From assembly GCA_905211955.1 (NCBI GenBank), contig CAJMCT010000002.1, positions 1 to 35,274 on the forward strand: a stretch of 35,274 nt of DNA, given 5' to 3'. Both the position numbers and the translations under genes were made by a program. Below are positions 1 through 8,200 of the stretch, in pieces. The notes under the pieces were generated by a model, which saw nothing but the letters and a program-made list of their open reading frames with translations, ran no database searches and had not been told where the DNA came from. The DNA comes from an uncultured Eubacteriales bacterium. Lineage in GTDB: Bacteria; Bacillota; Clostridia; Christensenellales; Borkfalkiaceae. Each line of letters opens with the position of its first letter. Within the stretch, counting starts at the first letter, position 1.

Positions 1-159
1 GTCTTGTCAAATCGTAAATAACTCATAGTTGTGCATTATTTAAAGGTTAATTATTGGCTATTATATCATACTTGTATTTATTACTATATCGCATACAGAA
101 TGGTTGTAGCACCATATATAACAGGTACAATGTCCAAATGTACAAATTCTAGATAAAAA

Positions 160-194
160 CAAAAATAAAAAGGCTCGAATTTAATCGAGCCTTT
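160..194 (-). terminator. Intrinsic terminator of the msmK-like gene
   Basis: Read on the minus strand, a 10-bp perfect stem (AAAGGCTCGA / TCGAGCCTTT, 169-178 with 185-194, 6-nt loop) is followed by a T-rich tract. It lies 25 nt past the stop codon of the ABC ATPase gene. Bases 1-160 hold no gene that I can support. Confidence 0.85.
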
Positions 195-219
195 CTTTTT
201 CTTTTGTGAAAAGTTTTAA

Positions 220-1659
220 TTATTTTTCGATAGTTTCTTCTTCAGAAGCAACGTCTTCTAAAACTTCGTCTACGATTTCTTCTTCTAAAACTTCGTCAGA
301 AATCATCATTGCAGATTCTTCTGCTTCTAATTTCTTTCTCTTTTTGTCAAGTTTAGCAGCCTTTTTAGCTTCAATAGCAGCGAGTTTCGCTTGTTCTTCT
401 TCTTCAGCAAGTTGGGCTTTAGCAGCCTTAATTGCTTCTTCTTCCTCACGTTTTGCTTGTAATTCTTCGATATAAGCCTTTTCGCTTTCATCTCTTGCTA
501 AGATGGTGACTTCGGTGTTCTTGTCGAAGATGTGAGTGTGAATAACGTCTATTGCAACCTTGATTGAATCGCCTGCCTTGGTGGTAGAACGAGAGTCTAC
601 TTTTGCAGTTAAGTTAGAAAGGTCTTCCGCAATACTCTTAACAGTTTCTTCGTCGCTAATAATAGACTTGGTTTTGCAGTAAAGCAAGGTTTCTGAACCG
701 AGTGCTTCAACAACGTCTACTTTAACTTCAATGGTTTGTGCGCCATCTTTGTTTACCCAGTCTGCTTCGTCGTGTAAGTCTTCAGGTCTAACACCGAATA
801 CGATTTCTTTGCCGGTGTTAAGATATTTATCAAGGTTTACGATTAAGTCTACCTTTTCTTTGGGGAGATAAATCTTATCACCCATAATATCGATATAAAC
901 TTTATCTTTAGTGCCGTTGATAGTACCGGTGAAGAAGTTCATTTGGGGAGTACCGATAAAGCCTGCAACGAATTGGTTTACAGGGTGATCGTAAAGGTTG
1001 ATAGGCGAATCTACTTGTTGCATAAATCCGTCTTTCATAACGACGATTCTAGTACCCATAGTCATTGCTTCTACTTGGTCGTGCGTAACGTAAATAAACG
1101 TGGTTGCAAGACGGTTGTGAAGTTTGGTGATTTCAGTTCTCATTTGTGAACGAAGTTTTGCGTCCAAGTTTGAAAGCGGTTCGTCCAATAAGAAAACCTT
1201 AGGTTCACGAACGATAGCACGGCCTAACGCAACACGTTGTCTTTGACCACCTGATAAAGCCTTAGGCTTTCTGCTTAAGTACATTTCGATACCTAAGATA
1301 CGAGCGGCTTCTTTAACGCGTTGATCGATTTCTGCCTTAGGCATTTTTCTAAGTTTTAAACCGAACGCCATGTTGTCGTAAACCGACATGTGGGGATATA
1401 GTGCGTAGTTTTGGAAAACCATCGCGATATCTCTGTCTTTCGGTGCTTTGTTGTTTACCATAACGCCGTCAATATAAAGTTCGCCAGAAGAAATTTCTTC
1501 TAAGCCAGCGATCATACGAAGGGTGGTTGACTTACCACAACCCGAAGGTCCAACGAATACGATAAATTCTTTGTCTTCGATATCAAGGTTGAAGTCGGTG
1601 ACTGCAACAACGCCCGAAGGATATACTTTGTAGATGTTTTTAAGTTGTAAACTTGACAT
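220..1659 (-). CDS. msmK: Multipurpose sugar ABC transporter ATP-binding protein (MsmK/UgpC type) with charged C-terminal tail
   Basis: This is the ATPase that powers CUT1-type oligosaccharide ABC importers at the inner face of the membrane. It shows Walker A GPSGCGKST (about residue 38), a Q-loop in FQNYALYPHMS, the signature LSGGQRQRV, Walker B FLLDEP with D-loop SNLDAKLR, and the switch histidine in THDQVEAM. A TOBE-like regulatory region follows with GVRPEDLHDE. MsmK/UgpC proteins usually end near residue 370-380; this one runs to 479 with a Glu/Lys/Ala-rich, probably helical tail. No permease or binding-protein gene is adjacent, as is typical for a shared ATPase. The start is supported by GGAGGA about 6 nt upstream. 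The symbol is by family resemblance; the sugar served is unknown. Confidence 0.9.
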   Translation of the reverse strand: MSSLQLKNIYKVYPSGVVAVTDFNLDIEDKEFIVFVGPSGCGKSTTLRMIAGLEEISSGELYIDGVMVNNKAPKDRDIAMVFQNYALYPHMSVYDNMAFGLKLRKMPKAEIDQRVKEAARILGIEMYLSRKPKALSGGQRQRVALGRAIVREPKVFLLDEPLSNLDAKLRSQMRTEITKLHNRLATTFIYVTHDQVEAMTMGTRIVVMKDGFMQQVDSPINLYDHPVNQFVAGFIGTPQMNFFTGTINGTKDKVYIDIMGDKIYLPKEKVDLIVNLDKYLNTGKEIVFGVRPEDLHDEADWVNKDGAQTIEVKVDVVEALGSETLLYCKTKSIISDEETVKSIAEDLSNLTAKVDSRSTTKAGDSIKVAIDVIHTHIFDKNTEVTILARDESEKAYIEELQAKREEEEAIKAAKAQLAEEEEQAKLAAIEAKKAAKLDKKRKKLEAEESAMMISDEVLEEEIVDEVLEDVASEEETIEK

Positions 1660-1671
1660 ATTATTCCTCCT

Positions 1672-1728
1672 GCGGATTTTCCGCTATATTACGTTTATTA
1701 TTTTACTATAAGTTGTCCAATTTGTTAA
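1672..1728 (-). promoter_or_regulatory. Promoter and SD-proximal hairpin of the msmK-like gene
   Basis: On the minus strand TTAACA (1728-1723), a 17-nt spacer and TAAAAT (1705-1700) form a sigma-A-like promoter. In the short leader, GCGGA-TTT-TCCGC (1672-1684) makes a small hairpin directly before the GGAGGA ribosome-binding site. The hairpin may tune translation or stability. Confidence 0.55.
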
Positions 1729-1777
1729 ATACATTTTAAATAATATTTAACGGCTTTTTTGTATAAGTTGCACAAAA

Positions 1778-2353
1778 CTAATCGAGTTCGTCAAGCGTTA
1801 ATTCAAACGCAGGACAAAACTCTTTTAGATAGTAGTCTACTTCGGGCATCTTAAAGTTTTTTAAGTCCTTTTCAATACTGCTCTTTGCCTTTTTAAACTC
1901 TGAGTTTCCCGCCTTTACTTCTTCTACGCATTTAAGGTACGCAGAGAGTTTATCCGCCGCCTTTACGAGTTTATATTCGTAAGTGTCGGTATCGGGCAAC
2001 ACGTATTTTTCGTATTCGCCTTTTAACGCTTCGGGAAGCATACCTAAAATTCTTTGACACGCCTTTTCTTCTAAGTCTTTGTAAGCCGTTTTGATTTCGG
2101 GGTTAAAGTATTTTATCGGCGTAGGTAAATCGCCCGTTATAACTTCGCCAACTTCGTGGTATTGAGCAAGCAAAACCACTTTTTCTACGCTTACGTTTCC
2201 GCCAAGCATTTTATTATTGATAAGCGCTAACGCGTGCGATAAAACCGCCACTTGCTGACTGTGTTCCATAATGTTTTCTTCCCTTATAGAACGCATAAGC
2301 GACCAACGTTTTATGTATTTCATACGATTGAGATATGCAAAAAATTTATACAT
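1778..2353 (-). CDS. yfbR: YfbR-like HD-domain 5'-deoxynucleotidase
   Basis: A 191-residue HD-superfamily protein that matches E. coli YfbR (5'-nucleotidase acting on deoxynucleoside monophosphates) along its length. Landmarks are FFAYLNRMKYIKRWSLMR at the N-terminus, the metal histidine in MEHSQQV (H31), YHEVGEVITGDLPTPIKYFNP (residues 65-84), AADKLSAYLKCVEE (D134), and a C-terminus LTLDELD. The length is normal. The aspartate of the diagnostic HD pair (YHD in E. coli) is glutamate here (H66-E67), which is unusual in a metal-binding position. The start follows AAGGGGAAA. It is transcribed in the same direction as the ABC ATPase gene, 118 nt downstream, which has its own promoter. A dNMP phosphohydrolase role is inferred from the family. 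Confidence 0.85.
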   Translation of the reverse strand: MYKFFAYLNRMKYIKRWSLMRSIREENIMEHSQQVAVLSHALALINNKMLGGNVSVEKVVLLAQYHEVGEVITGDLPTPIKYFNPEIKTAYKDLEEKACQRILGMLPEALKGEYEKYVLPDTDTYEYKLVKAADKLSAYLKCVEEVKAGNSEFKKAKSSIEKDLKNFKMPEVDYYLKEFCPAFELTLDELD

Positions 2354-2380
2354 TGTATTTCCCCTTAGTGAAGTTTTTTT

Positions 2381-2409
2381 ATTGTATCACAAATTTTCCC
2401 TTGACGCAA
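2381..2409 (-). promoter_or_regulatory. Promoter of the yfbR-like gene
   Basis: On the minus strand TTGCGT (2409-2404), a 17-nt spacer and TACAAT (2386-2381) lie about 30 nt before the start codon. Its -35 element overlaps the -35 element of the oppositely directed thiT promoter. Confidence 0.5.
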
Positions 2410-2429
2410 CATAAATTTTGTGCTAAACT
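2401..2429 (+). promoter_or_regulatory. Promoter of the TPP-riboswitch/thiT transcript
   Basis: TTGACG (2401-2406), a 17-nt spacer and TAAACT (2424-2429) place the transcript start near 2436, just before the first riboswitch helix. It is back to back with the yfbR promoter. Confidence 0.6.
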
Positions 2430-2448
2430 TATGCCATCAAAATTAAAT

Positions 2449-2573
2449 ATTCGCTATGGGTGCCGAAAGGCTGAGATTACACCATTGAATCCGCAAGGTA
2501 GTACTTGAAGGAAAAGCAATAAGGAAATGTTATTAACCGCACCCATTGGGTGCGTTTTTGTTTTATAGCGAAT
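2449..2573 (+). ncRNA. TPP riboswitch (THI element) with transcription terminator
   Basis: The thiamine pyrophosphate aptamer is recognisable from GGGTGCC-GAAA-GGCTGAGA (2458-2476), a pairing CACC at 2480-2483, then TTGAATCCG, the short CAAG/CTTG stem (2493-2507) and AAGGAAA. Downstream, CGCACCC (2538-2544) pairs with GGGTGCG (2548-2554) and is followed by a T-run: an intrinsic terminator. The aptamer bases ATGGGTGC (2456-2463) are also complementary to GCACCCAT (2539-2546), so they can act as an anti-terminator when ligand is absent. A 9-bp outer helix ATTCGCTAT/ATAGCGAAT (2449-2457 with 2565-2573) closes the whole element just ahead of the ribosome-binding site. The expected logic is that TPP binding ends transcription before thiT. 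Confidence 0.88.
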
Positions 2574-2587
2574 AGAAGGAGTGTTTT

Positions 2588-3724
2588 ATGTTTAATCTTT
2601 TATCCCCCTATGCAATCGACTCTTTTTTGCCGATTGCTAAGTGGCTTGCGATAGGGTTTGTCGGCGCTTTTGTTATCGCTATCCTTATCGTTGGCTTAAC
2701 CAAGAAAGACCTTTTGAAAAAAACGGTTAAAGTTCTTCTTTCGTGTCTTTTTGTTTTCCTTTTAGCGCTTGGGCTTGCTTGTCTTATTATGGAAATAGTA
2801 AAGAGTTATAGCACCACTTACGCCGAAGAAAACTGGCTAGACAGAAACGCACTTATCAAGTTCGTGCTTATCCCCATAAGCGTTTTAGTTCTTTCTTTAA
2901 TCGCGTCTTCTATCGTTATCTTTTTCGTTATAAAAAAGAACAACGAAGAAAACCAATTACTTAAAAAGACTTTGAGAGTTTTGGGAATTATCAACCTTGT
3001 GTTCTTAATTGCCGTAGGCGTACTTCTCGCTATTTACTATAACCAAAAGTTTATAGACGACGGATATTATAACTCTGATACCGCGTCTGTAAACCAAGTA
3101 GTACTCTATATTTCGGCTGTTCTTCTTATCTTGGCGATTTTTGCCGTTGCTTTAATTTTTAACAAAGATAAAAAGTCTATCGATACCCGTTGCATTGCAA
3201 TGGCAGGCATTACCCTTGCAATGAGTTTTGGACTTTCTTATATTAAACTATTTGAATTACCGCAAGGCGGTTCAGTCACCCTTTTCTCGCTACTTCCCAT
3301 CATGATTTTCTCTTGTCTTTACGGGACGAAAAAGGGCGTGTTCGTTTGCTTAATTTATGGCATATTACAAGCAATACAAGACCCGTGGATTATCCACCCC
3401 GCACAGTTTTTCTTAGATTACCCCATTGCGTTTGCTTGCATAGGCTTGTCGGGAATTTTCTTTAACGCAAAAAAATTAGAACGTCTTCCACAAGTAGCCT
3501 TTATATCAGGCGGAGTACTCGCAGGAGTTTTAAGATTCGTTTGCCACGTTTTATCAGGCGTATTTGCCTTCTCCGCCTATGCTAAAGGGGTTAACCCGTG
3601 GGCTTACAGTTTAGCGTATAACTCTTTCGTGTTCGTAGATATTGCGCTAACCTTGGTTATAGGCGTTATCGTCTTTTCTTCAAAAGCCTTCGTCAAAGAA
3701 CTTCAAAAACGCACGGAAGCCTAA
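2588..3724 (+). CDS. thiT: ThiT thiamine ECF-transporter S component with an extra N-terminal membrane domain
   Basis: The C-terminal part (about residues 197-378) is a ThiT-type substrate-binding membrane protein of the energy-coupling-factor transporters. It shows ELPQGGSVTLFSLLPIM, a YGTKKGVFVCLIYGILQ loop and the thiamine-site region DPWIIHPAQFFLDYPIAFA. ThiT is normally about 180-200 residues. Here about 196 residues precede it, with five likely membrane spans (roughly 16-38, 47-70, 91-115, 129-151, 170-191) separated by Lys-rich loops; I do not recognise that domain. The start is set by GAAGGAG 6-7 nt upstream. The TPP riboswitch in its leader supports the thiamine assignment. The ECF energising module is not in this window. 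Confidence 0.88.
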   Translation: MFNLLSPYAIDSFLPIAKWLAIGFVGAFVIAILIVGLTKKDLLKKTVKVLLSCLFVFLLALGLACLIMEIVKSYSTTYAEENWLDRNALIKFVLIPISVLVLSLIASSIVIFFVIKKNNEENQLLKKTLRVLGIINLVFLIAVGVLLAIYYNQKFIDDGYYNSDTASVNQVVLYISAVLLILAIFAVALIFNKDKKSIDTRCIAMAGITLAMSFGLSYIKLFELPQGGSVTLFSLLPIMIFSCLYGTKKGVFVCLIYGILQAIQDPWIIHPAQFFLDYPIAFACIGLSGIFFNAKKLERLPQVAFISGGVLAGVLRFVCHVLSGVFAFSAYAKGVNPWAYSLAYNSFVFVDIALTLVIGVIVFSSKAFVKELQKRTEA

Positions 3725-3741
3725 TGTAAAATCAAAAACTA

Positions 3742-3768
3742 AAACCCCCGAACTATCGGGGGTTTTTA
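3742..3768. terminator. Bidirectional terminator between thiT and thiN
   Basis: AAACCCCCGA (3742-3751) pairs with TCGGGGGTTT (3756-3765) around a 4-nt loop, with A-rich and T-rich flanks. It can end both the rightward thiT transcript and the leftward thiN transcript. Confidence 0.9.
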
Positions 3769-3771
3769 TTT

Positions 3772-4371
3772 TTATTTATCGTAGATAAGAAGGGCAGTGC
3801 CGTTAGATATGCAAATCTCTATTTTTTCTTCTATCGCTAAGTTAGATATTCCGCGCGTGTCAAATGGGGTTAACGTTAGGTCGTTTAAGGGGTAATATAG
3901 CCCAAAACTTTTAGCAAAGGAACATTCGCCACCGTATGGTATAAGAGAGATTGTAGCCCCTTTTTTTACGGTTATTTTCGTCGTTTTATCGATTAGTTTT
4001 ACAACCGTTTTCTCGCCCACTAGTTTTGCGTTTGCTTTTAAGGCTTTTGCAATTGCAAGCAAGGCGATATTACCCAAAACGTGTTCTATCTTGCCTCCGA
4101 ACGCACCGTATATAGAAATATCAGTTGCGCCGTTTTCTACTGCGTAGCGAAGGGCAAACTCTCCGTCGGTAAAGTTCTTTTCCTTTTTCAAGGCAACTAC
4201 CTTTTCGCTGTTTGGCGCTTTGCCCAAACTGTCAAAGTCGCCAACCACCGCAAGCACTTTTTTATCCTTTAATTGCTCCTTAAACTTAAAGCCTGCATCG
4301 GCAAAGATAACTAAATCTTCTTCAACCTTGCCTAATTCCAAGGGCGATTTTAATATAATACCTATTTTCAT
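3772..4371 (-). CDS. thiN: Thiamine pyrophosphokinase
   Basis: Converts imported thiamine to the cofactor thiamine pyrophosphate using ATP. A 199-residue protein with the family motifs VVGDFDSLG (about residue 42), the acidic K-x-FTDGEFAL motif (about 66), GAFGGKIEHVLGNI (about 89-102; usually G(R/K)xDH, here IEH) and a C-terminal beta domain (SFGLYYPL, GISNLA). It converges on thiT, so uptake and activation genes sit side by side without synthesis genes: a scavenging arrangement. The start codon is 2 nt after the stop of the upstream C_GCAxxG protein, so translation is probably coupled; no strong independent Shine-Dalgarno is seen. Confidence 0.88.
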   Translation of the reverse strand: MKIGIILKSPLELGKVEEDLVIFADAGFKFKEQLKDKKVLAVVGDFDSLGKAPNSEKVVALKKEKNFTDGEFALRYAVENGATDISIYGAFGGKIEHVLGNIALLAIAKALKANAKLVGEKTVVKLIDKTTKITVKKGATISLIPYGGECSFAKSFGLYYPLNDLTLTPFDTRGISNLAIEEKIEICISNGTALLIYDK

Positions 4372-4373
4372 TT

Positions 4374-4814
4374 TTACTTCTTGTTTAACTCTAAATGTTT
4401 TTGGGTGACGTCGGCAATAAGTTTAACGAGATCTCCGCACGGGCGCTTTTTATAATATTCTACCGTTCTATCGTCGGGGCAGGGGTTAGTGTTTACTTCT
4501 ATCTTGCCACTTAATAATTCACCGCAAATTAACGAGCCTACTTGGTCTTTTACGTCTTTGCAAGCATCTTGAATAATCGAATAGATAGAAAGTTTATCCT
4601 GCCCGTCAGAAAGCAAGTAGGATAGCACGAAGGTTAGACCTGATATCGCACCGCAAACTAAACGTTGACGAGCAAAGCCACCGCCAAAACCTATCATTAT
4701 TTTTTTAATCTCTAATTCCCCTATTCCTAGTTCGTCTTTAAATGCAAGCGCAACCGCTTGAGAGCACGCTAAACCCTTTTCAAAATATTCTTTTGCTAAT
4801 TCACCTTTAGTCAT
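4374..4814 (-). CDS. C_GCAxxG_C_C family (putative redox) protein
   Basis: A 146-residue cysteine-rich protein of the small family named for spaced C...GCAxxG...C...C motifs. Visible are GLACSQAVALAF (C17), GFGGGFARQRLVCGAISG (about 43-60), a QDACKDV cysteine, SLICGELLSG, a Cys-Pro in NTNPCPDD and a final RPCGDLVK. The family is suspected to bind a metal or Fe-S centre, but no reaction is established. It is the first gene of a two-gene unit with thiN. The start is supported by AAGGGGAT about 6 nt upstream. The link to thiamine is positional only. Confidence 0.8.
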   Translation of the reverse strand: MTKGELAKEYFEKGLACSQAVALAFKDELGIGELEIKKIMIGFGGGFARQRLVCGAISGLTFVLSYLLSDGQDKLSIYSIIQDACKDVKDQVGSLICGELLSGKIEVNTNPCPDDRTVEYYKKRPCGDLVKLIADVTQKHLELNKK

Positions 4815-4841
4815 ATTTTTATCCCTTTTTTATTCGGTATT

Positions 4842-4870
4842 ATTTTATCACTTATAGAACTCTTTTTCAA
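4842..4870 (-). promoter_or_regulatory. Promoter of the C_GCAxxG protein-thiN unit
   Basis: On the minus strand TTGAAA (4870-4865), a 17-nt spacer and TAAAAT (4847-4842) lie about 30 nt before the start codon. Confidence 0.6.
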
Positions 4871-4889
4871 GTGTTTTGTACGCCCTATA

Positions 4890-5030
4890 ATTTTTGACAA
4901 AGGATTTTTGCGTTAGACAAAGCACGTGCGGAGAAAGACGGCGGAGTTGACCTTGCTGGTCACGAAGCGAGATTTTATTTGACGCAACACAGTATAACAC
5001 GAAAAGCCAAAGTCAAATAAAAATTCAAAA
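4890..5030. repeat. Gene-free stretch with a possible dispersed intergenic element
   Basis: The 4,815-5,296 interval has no supportable gene. Its first half stands out from the AT-rich surroundings. It starts near TTTTTGACAAAGGATTTTTG, holds a GC-richer core with a TGACC-TTGCT-GGTCA hairpin (4948-4962), and ends near GTCAAATAAAAATTC, which roughly mirrors the left end. The imperfectly inverted ends and compositional contrast suggest a small non-autonomous or palindromic repeat, but there is only one copy in the window. The rest (5,030-5,260) is AT-rich with nothing I can name. Confidence 0.3.
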
Positions 5031-5259
5031 AGCAACTAACTAAGGTTAATTGCTTTCTGAATAATATATGATAAGGGGGAAAATGATGAGCATTTGTATA
5101 ACGATTTTACGTTTTTTCCTTTGACAATATCAATATACTACTTTAATTTTGAATTGTAAAGTATTTTTTGCGGTTTTTTGAAATATTTTATCACAAAAAA
5201 TCAAATTTTGTTATAAAATTGTTAAAACTACCATAAAATGGTAAAAATTATCAAAATTA

Positions 5260-5290
5260 AAGCCCTATGAGTTTTCATAGGGCTTTTTTT
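5260..5290 (-). terminator. Terminator of the surface protein gene
   Basis: AAAGCCCTATGA and TCATAGGGCTTT form a 12-bp stem around a 4-nt loop just downstream of the stop codon at 5,297, with A/T-rich flanks suiting termination of the leftward transcript. Confidence 0.85.
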
Positions 5291-5296
5291 AGTTTT

Positions 5297-8200
5297 TTAT
5301 GCTTTCTTTTTCTTTAGTTTAATTACCGTAGTTGCCACAATTACGATTGCAAGTGCTCCGAGAGCCCCAGCAATAACTGTCCACCATGGGAACGGAGGCT
5401 TTACGGATACGAAAGCAAACTCTGAAAGTCTATCTATAGTAATAACTGCGTAGTCGCCGTCTATTACGTACTGATTAACTTTACCTGCTTCACCTAAAAC
5501 GATTTCGCTAACTTCGGTATCGTTATGGATATGGTAAAGTTTTAAGTCTTTCGTTTTTAGTTCTTCGTCTAGTAAGATTTTAATGGTGATTAAACCACCA
5601 ACTTCGCTAACCTGAATATTATCGCCGTTCTTTTCTAACGATATGTCGAAAATCTTTTCAACCTTAACGCTATCTTTTTCGGGAATCTTTGCAATAACTT
5701 CGGGATCTTCGGTTTTATCTACTACTACGAGTGCTACGTCTGGGCTTAAACCGTTTGGCGTGCTTACTACAACACTAGGCTTAGCACCTTCGGGTGCGCC
5801 TTCTTCTACAAAGTTTTGTTCGCCTGCTTTAATAATAAAGTCAAAGGTTAAGTCAGCCGTTTTGCCGTCCGTCCATTCGTAGTTTACCTTATCGTTTAGG
5901 CTTACTACTACGGCATATGCCCCAACGTCGGTCTTTTTATTGCCAGATACTGTATATTTATCGCCTATAGCAATGGTATAAGTTTGTTCGCTACCCGTAT
6001 ATATAAAGTTTGTAGTATCAGCCGTGGGCTTGTTTACTTGAATTTTTGCAATCGCGAAATTGAAAACGATATCGCTTACAGAACCATCTGCCCACTCAAA
6101 AGCATTTTTATCTACTAAACTTACAACAACTTGATAGTTACCTGCGTTAGTCTGTTTGTTGCCTGTAATAACGTAATTTTCGTTAGCAACAACGTTATAG
6201 GTTTGTTCAGCCCCATTATACTTAAAGGTTGAACTATCTCCAGTAGGAATTGCAACCGGAACTCTCATTATAAAGGTTGCAACTATTGAAACATCTCCCG
6301 AAACAAACTCGCCTGCATTTGCAAATTCCGTTAGATAATATTTTTGCGTTGCCGTGCTTTCATGCATGGTTGCAGTAATCACAGTGTCGCCTATGGTTAA
6401 CGTTAAGCCATTTACAGTGATGGGCGTGCCGTATTTAAGATTTTCTATAAGCGTGACGTCTACGTTGCCGTATTCAGTATTGCTTGAAGATATAGTCACC
6501 GTGTGAACGGTTCTTAAATAGTATAGTTTTAAAGTTTGGCTTCCATCTGCTAAAATTGAACCGCTACTTACTGTGTTTTGGTTAGCAGTATCGTTTACAA
6601 ACCCTTCAAGGTTTGTTAGATAATTTGCATTTATAAAGCTGAAAGTTCTTCCCGTTTTGTGTTCGGTCTTGGATTCATCGATTACAAAGTTGCCTTCTAA
6701 GTCTTCAAAGTAGTGTTCTATTTTATATGGAGTATCATTTGCATATTCCCATACTGCATGAAGTTCTAAGTCCGTTTCAGTATTAACAAATGCCTCATCG
6801 CCGTATTTTTTTGTTGTGCCACTCCACGTCTCCCAACGTAAGAATTTATAACCTGGGTAAACAAACGTGTTTTTATTTAATTTGAAGGTTTCCCCCGCAA
6901 CCACAGTCATGCTTTCCATTTCGCCTATACCGCCGTTTGCTTCAAAGGTTATAGTCACTAATCTCGCTATGGTATAAGGATATTCGTCCATAGTTTCAGG
7001 GTCAGTGTTGTCTATCCAAGTATAGCCTTCAGCGGGAACTACGTAGTCGTGCTTTTCTTTATAAAGACCACCGTATGCAAATACAGAGCCTTCACCCAAT
7101 ACCGTTAAATTGTCGATTTTTCCGCCGTAAACATATAGCAATGCGTTATCTTCTATTATAAGGTTTGAAAGTTTGCCTGTATTTTTACAATCGATTACCG
7201 TAGCGTTCGAATACTCGCCTATTCTAACGTTTCCATTACAGTCTATATGATTGCCCGATAAACAGAAATTAAGTGAACCGTCTACTGTTGTTTTCGTCTC
7301 AACGCAAACGTCGTTTTCGTACGATGTATCGCTTGTTAAAACAAACTCGTTAGTAGTATTAGTCGGCAAGAATTGTACGGTCGTACCCCAGTGCCCTTCG
7401 GTGCTCTTGCACTCTGCCTTACCACACCAGCAGTGCCCGTGTTGAGGAACTATTTTTAATGATTTATCACTGCTTACGTATTCGGTCTTAAACCTTTCAG
7501 ATACGGTGCACTCAAAATTTTGGGCATGTGCCTCATCTCTTAAACCCTTTACAAGATAAGAGTCTACTGGAACTTTAGAAGCGTTTATCGTTAACTTTCT
7601 GCCCTCATAATACGCATTGGTGCCAAAATTTGCATGAACCTCTCCGTAATAATATGCGTAGTGATATCCAGCTTTATAGTATTGAATCTTACCTTCGTTC
7701 ATGTTGATATCGCTATCACCACCAATTATAGTAGGTTCCCCAGACAACTCAAGTTTTTTCATTACACTAATCGGATATCCACTCTTAGTGTTTAATTTTA
7801 TCGTACCACCTGAAATGCGGATTATTTGGTTATAAGAACCCCATACGCCATAGCCATTGCTAGCGGCATTTGTCAGCTCTATAGAGCCGCCATAAAAATT
7901 AACGTAGCCGTATCTATTAAATACTGGTGGGCTTGCATAGTTGCCATTGGTTGGATAAAAAGTAAATATGCCATATACAACACCACTATCACCAATATTG
8001 TTAACGACAATTTTACCGCCCGTCATATTGACAACGCCATACCAACCAGTCATAATTGCTCTTGCGCCTCTACCAGGGGCAAGATTAATCTCGCCACTTT
8101 CTATATTTACAGTGCCCACGTTTAATATTGCATCGTAAGAATATGCATAAGTATCGCCACCACGAATTTCGCCACCGTTTAGGGTATAGGTTGAATATGT

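Noticed and set aside
5089..5123. Short frame after AAGGGGG reading MMSICITILRFFL
   Set aside because: Only 13-14 codons, in an AT-rich intergenic stretch with no promoter or terminator pairing that would mark a leader peptide or type I toxin.
5370..5420. LPxTG sortase anchor on the large surface protein
   Set aside because: The segment before the last membrane span reads VKPPFPWW. No LPxTG-like motif is present, so anchoring is by the C-terminal span itself.
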